A stretch of 6,164 nt of DNA. It comes from Pseudomonadota bacterium (lineage in GTDB: Bacteria; Chloroflexota; Ktedonobacteria; Ktedonobacterales; JACDGC01). A program made the position numbers and the translations under genes. Shown here piece after piece: positions 5,685 through 6,164 of the stretch. The notes beneath the pieces are model-generated. The model had not been told where the DNA came from. It did not search any database and saw nothing but the letters and a program-made list of their open reading frames with translations. Location: contig JAJPKG010000376.1 in NCBI GenBank assembly GCA_021323815.1, forward strand, positions 1-6,164. Reading direction: 5' to 3'. The first letter of the stretch is position 1; each line of letters starts with the position of its first letter.

Positions 5685-6164
5685 ATGTCGCAACCGAACG
5701 AAGCCTGGACCGGCCAGGGCGAACCCATTGCCTGGCAACCGACACCCGAATATCTGGAGCGCAGCCGCTTATTGCGCTTCATGCGCGAGCATGCCATCGA
5801 GACGTTTGACGCGCTGCTGGCGCGGGCGAATGCCGATCCCGCGTGGTTCTGGGATGCCGTCAGCAAGGATCTGGATCTGCGCTGGTACGAACCCTATGCG
5901 CAGGTGATGGATACCTCGGCGGGCTGGGAGTGGACGCGCTGGTTCGTCGGAGGCAAATTCAATTACGTCGCCAACGCGCTGGATAAGCACGTAGGGCTGA
6001 TGGGCACCGGCTTATTACAGGCGCAACCCGACCGGACGGCATTGATCTGGGAAGGCGAAGAGGGTACCGTGCGGCGGCTGAGCTATGCCGACCTGACGCG
6101 CCTGACGAATCAGGCGGCGAATGCGTTGGCGGCGATGGGCGTGAGTAAAGGCGACCGCGTGGGC
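5685..6164 (+). CDS. Acetyl-CoA-synthetase-like AMP-forming acyl-CoA ligase, N-terminal part (3' truncated by window)
   Basis: The frame is open from the ATG at 5685 to the last base, giving 160 residues of a protein whose family is usually about 650. What is seen is the N-terminal cap typical of acetyl-CoA synthetases: RSRLLRFMREH (27-36), DPAWFWDAV (51-59), DLDLRWYEPY (62-71), then WTRWFVGGKFNYVANALDKH (83-102), followed by ALIWEGEEG (119-127), LSYADL (132-137) and GVSKGDRVG (152-160) opening the adenylate-forming domain. Such enzymes activate a short carboxylic acid with ATP to an acyl-AMP and then form acyl-CoA in the cytoplasm. The ATP-binding signature loop and catalytic lysine lie beyond the window, so substrate choice (acetate, propionate, other) is open. 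An AGGA at 5671-5674 sits 10 bases before the ATG. It is divergent from the methyltransferase gene with a 161-base gap. Confidence 0.88.
   Translation, partial: MSQPNEAWTGQGEPIAWQPTPEYLERSRLLRFMREHAIETFDALLARANADPAWFWDAVSKDLDLRWYEPYAQVMDTSAGWEWTRWFVGGKFNYVANALDKHVGLMGTGLLQAQPDRTALIWEGEEGTVRRLSYADLTRLTNQAANALAAMGVSKGDRVG

Overview
The window looks like a GC-rich bacterial chromosome segment with compact genes. Its gene content, an rRNA-maturation/nucleotide cluster next to a six-helix membrane histidine kinase, would fit Chloroflexota, but I hold that assignment loosely because no phylogenetic marker is complete here.

Layout. Positions 1-1533 (+ strand) hold a tight, probably co-transcribed cluster. 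It contains the C-terminal end of a gene read as ribosomal protein L11 methyltransferase (prmA), which overlaps by ATGA the 16S rRNA m3U1498 methyltransferase rsmE. Ten bases later comes thymidylate kinase tmk, carrying an unusual mid-protein insertion. A 22-base hairpin lies over the end of tmk. Positions 1605-3620 (- strand) hold a two-gene two-component operon: a receiver-only response regulator (3183-3620) followed by a membrane histidine kinase with six predicted helices (1605-3137). A well-formed promoter lies at 3716-3744.

Positions 3805-5523 carry a compact module of lower GC (sampled lines about 48% for the first gene and 55% for the second, against up to 73% in tmk). It is read here as a Type II restriction-modification system: a PD-(D/E)xK-like endonuclease candidate on + and a beta-class amino DNA methyltransferase on -. 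The two are arranged tail to tail, with their stop codons overlapping by 6 bases. Each has its own promoter candidate at the outer edge of the module, and no controller (C) protein gene is seen. The endonuclease is not a family I can name, so both its identity and the recognition sequence are open. From 5685 to the right edge (+) runs the first 160 codons of an acetyl-CoA-synthetase-like AMP-forming ligase.

How it fits together. The left genes serve ribosome and nucleotide housekeeping. The two-component pair senses an unknown, probably membrane-associated signal and has no DNA-binding output of its own. The R-M module appears to be an acquired defence cassette set between the two-component operon and the ligase gene. 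The most interesting items are the convergent R-M pair with its unassigned nuclease, the 9-base motif TGTGCGATA repeated at both outer edges of that module, and the interleaved divergent promoters at 3716-3772.
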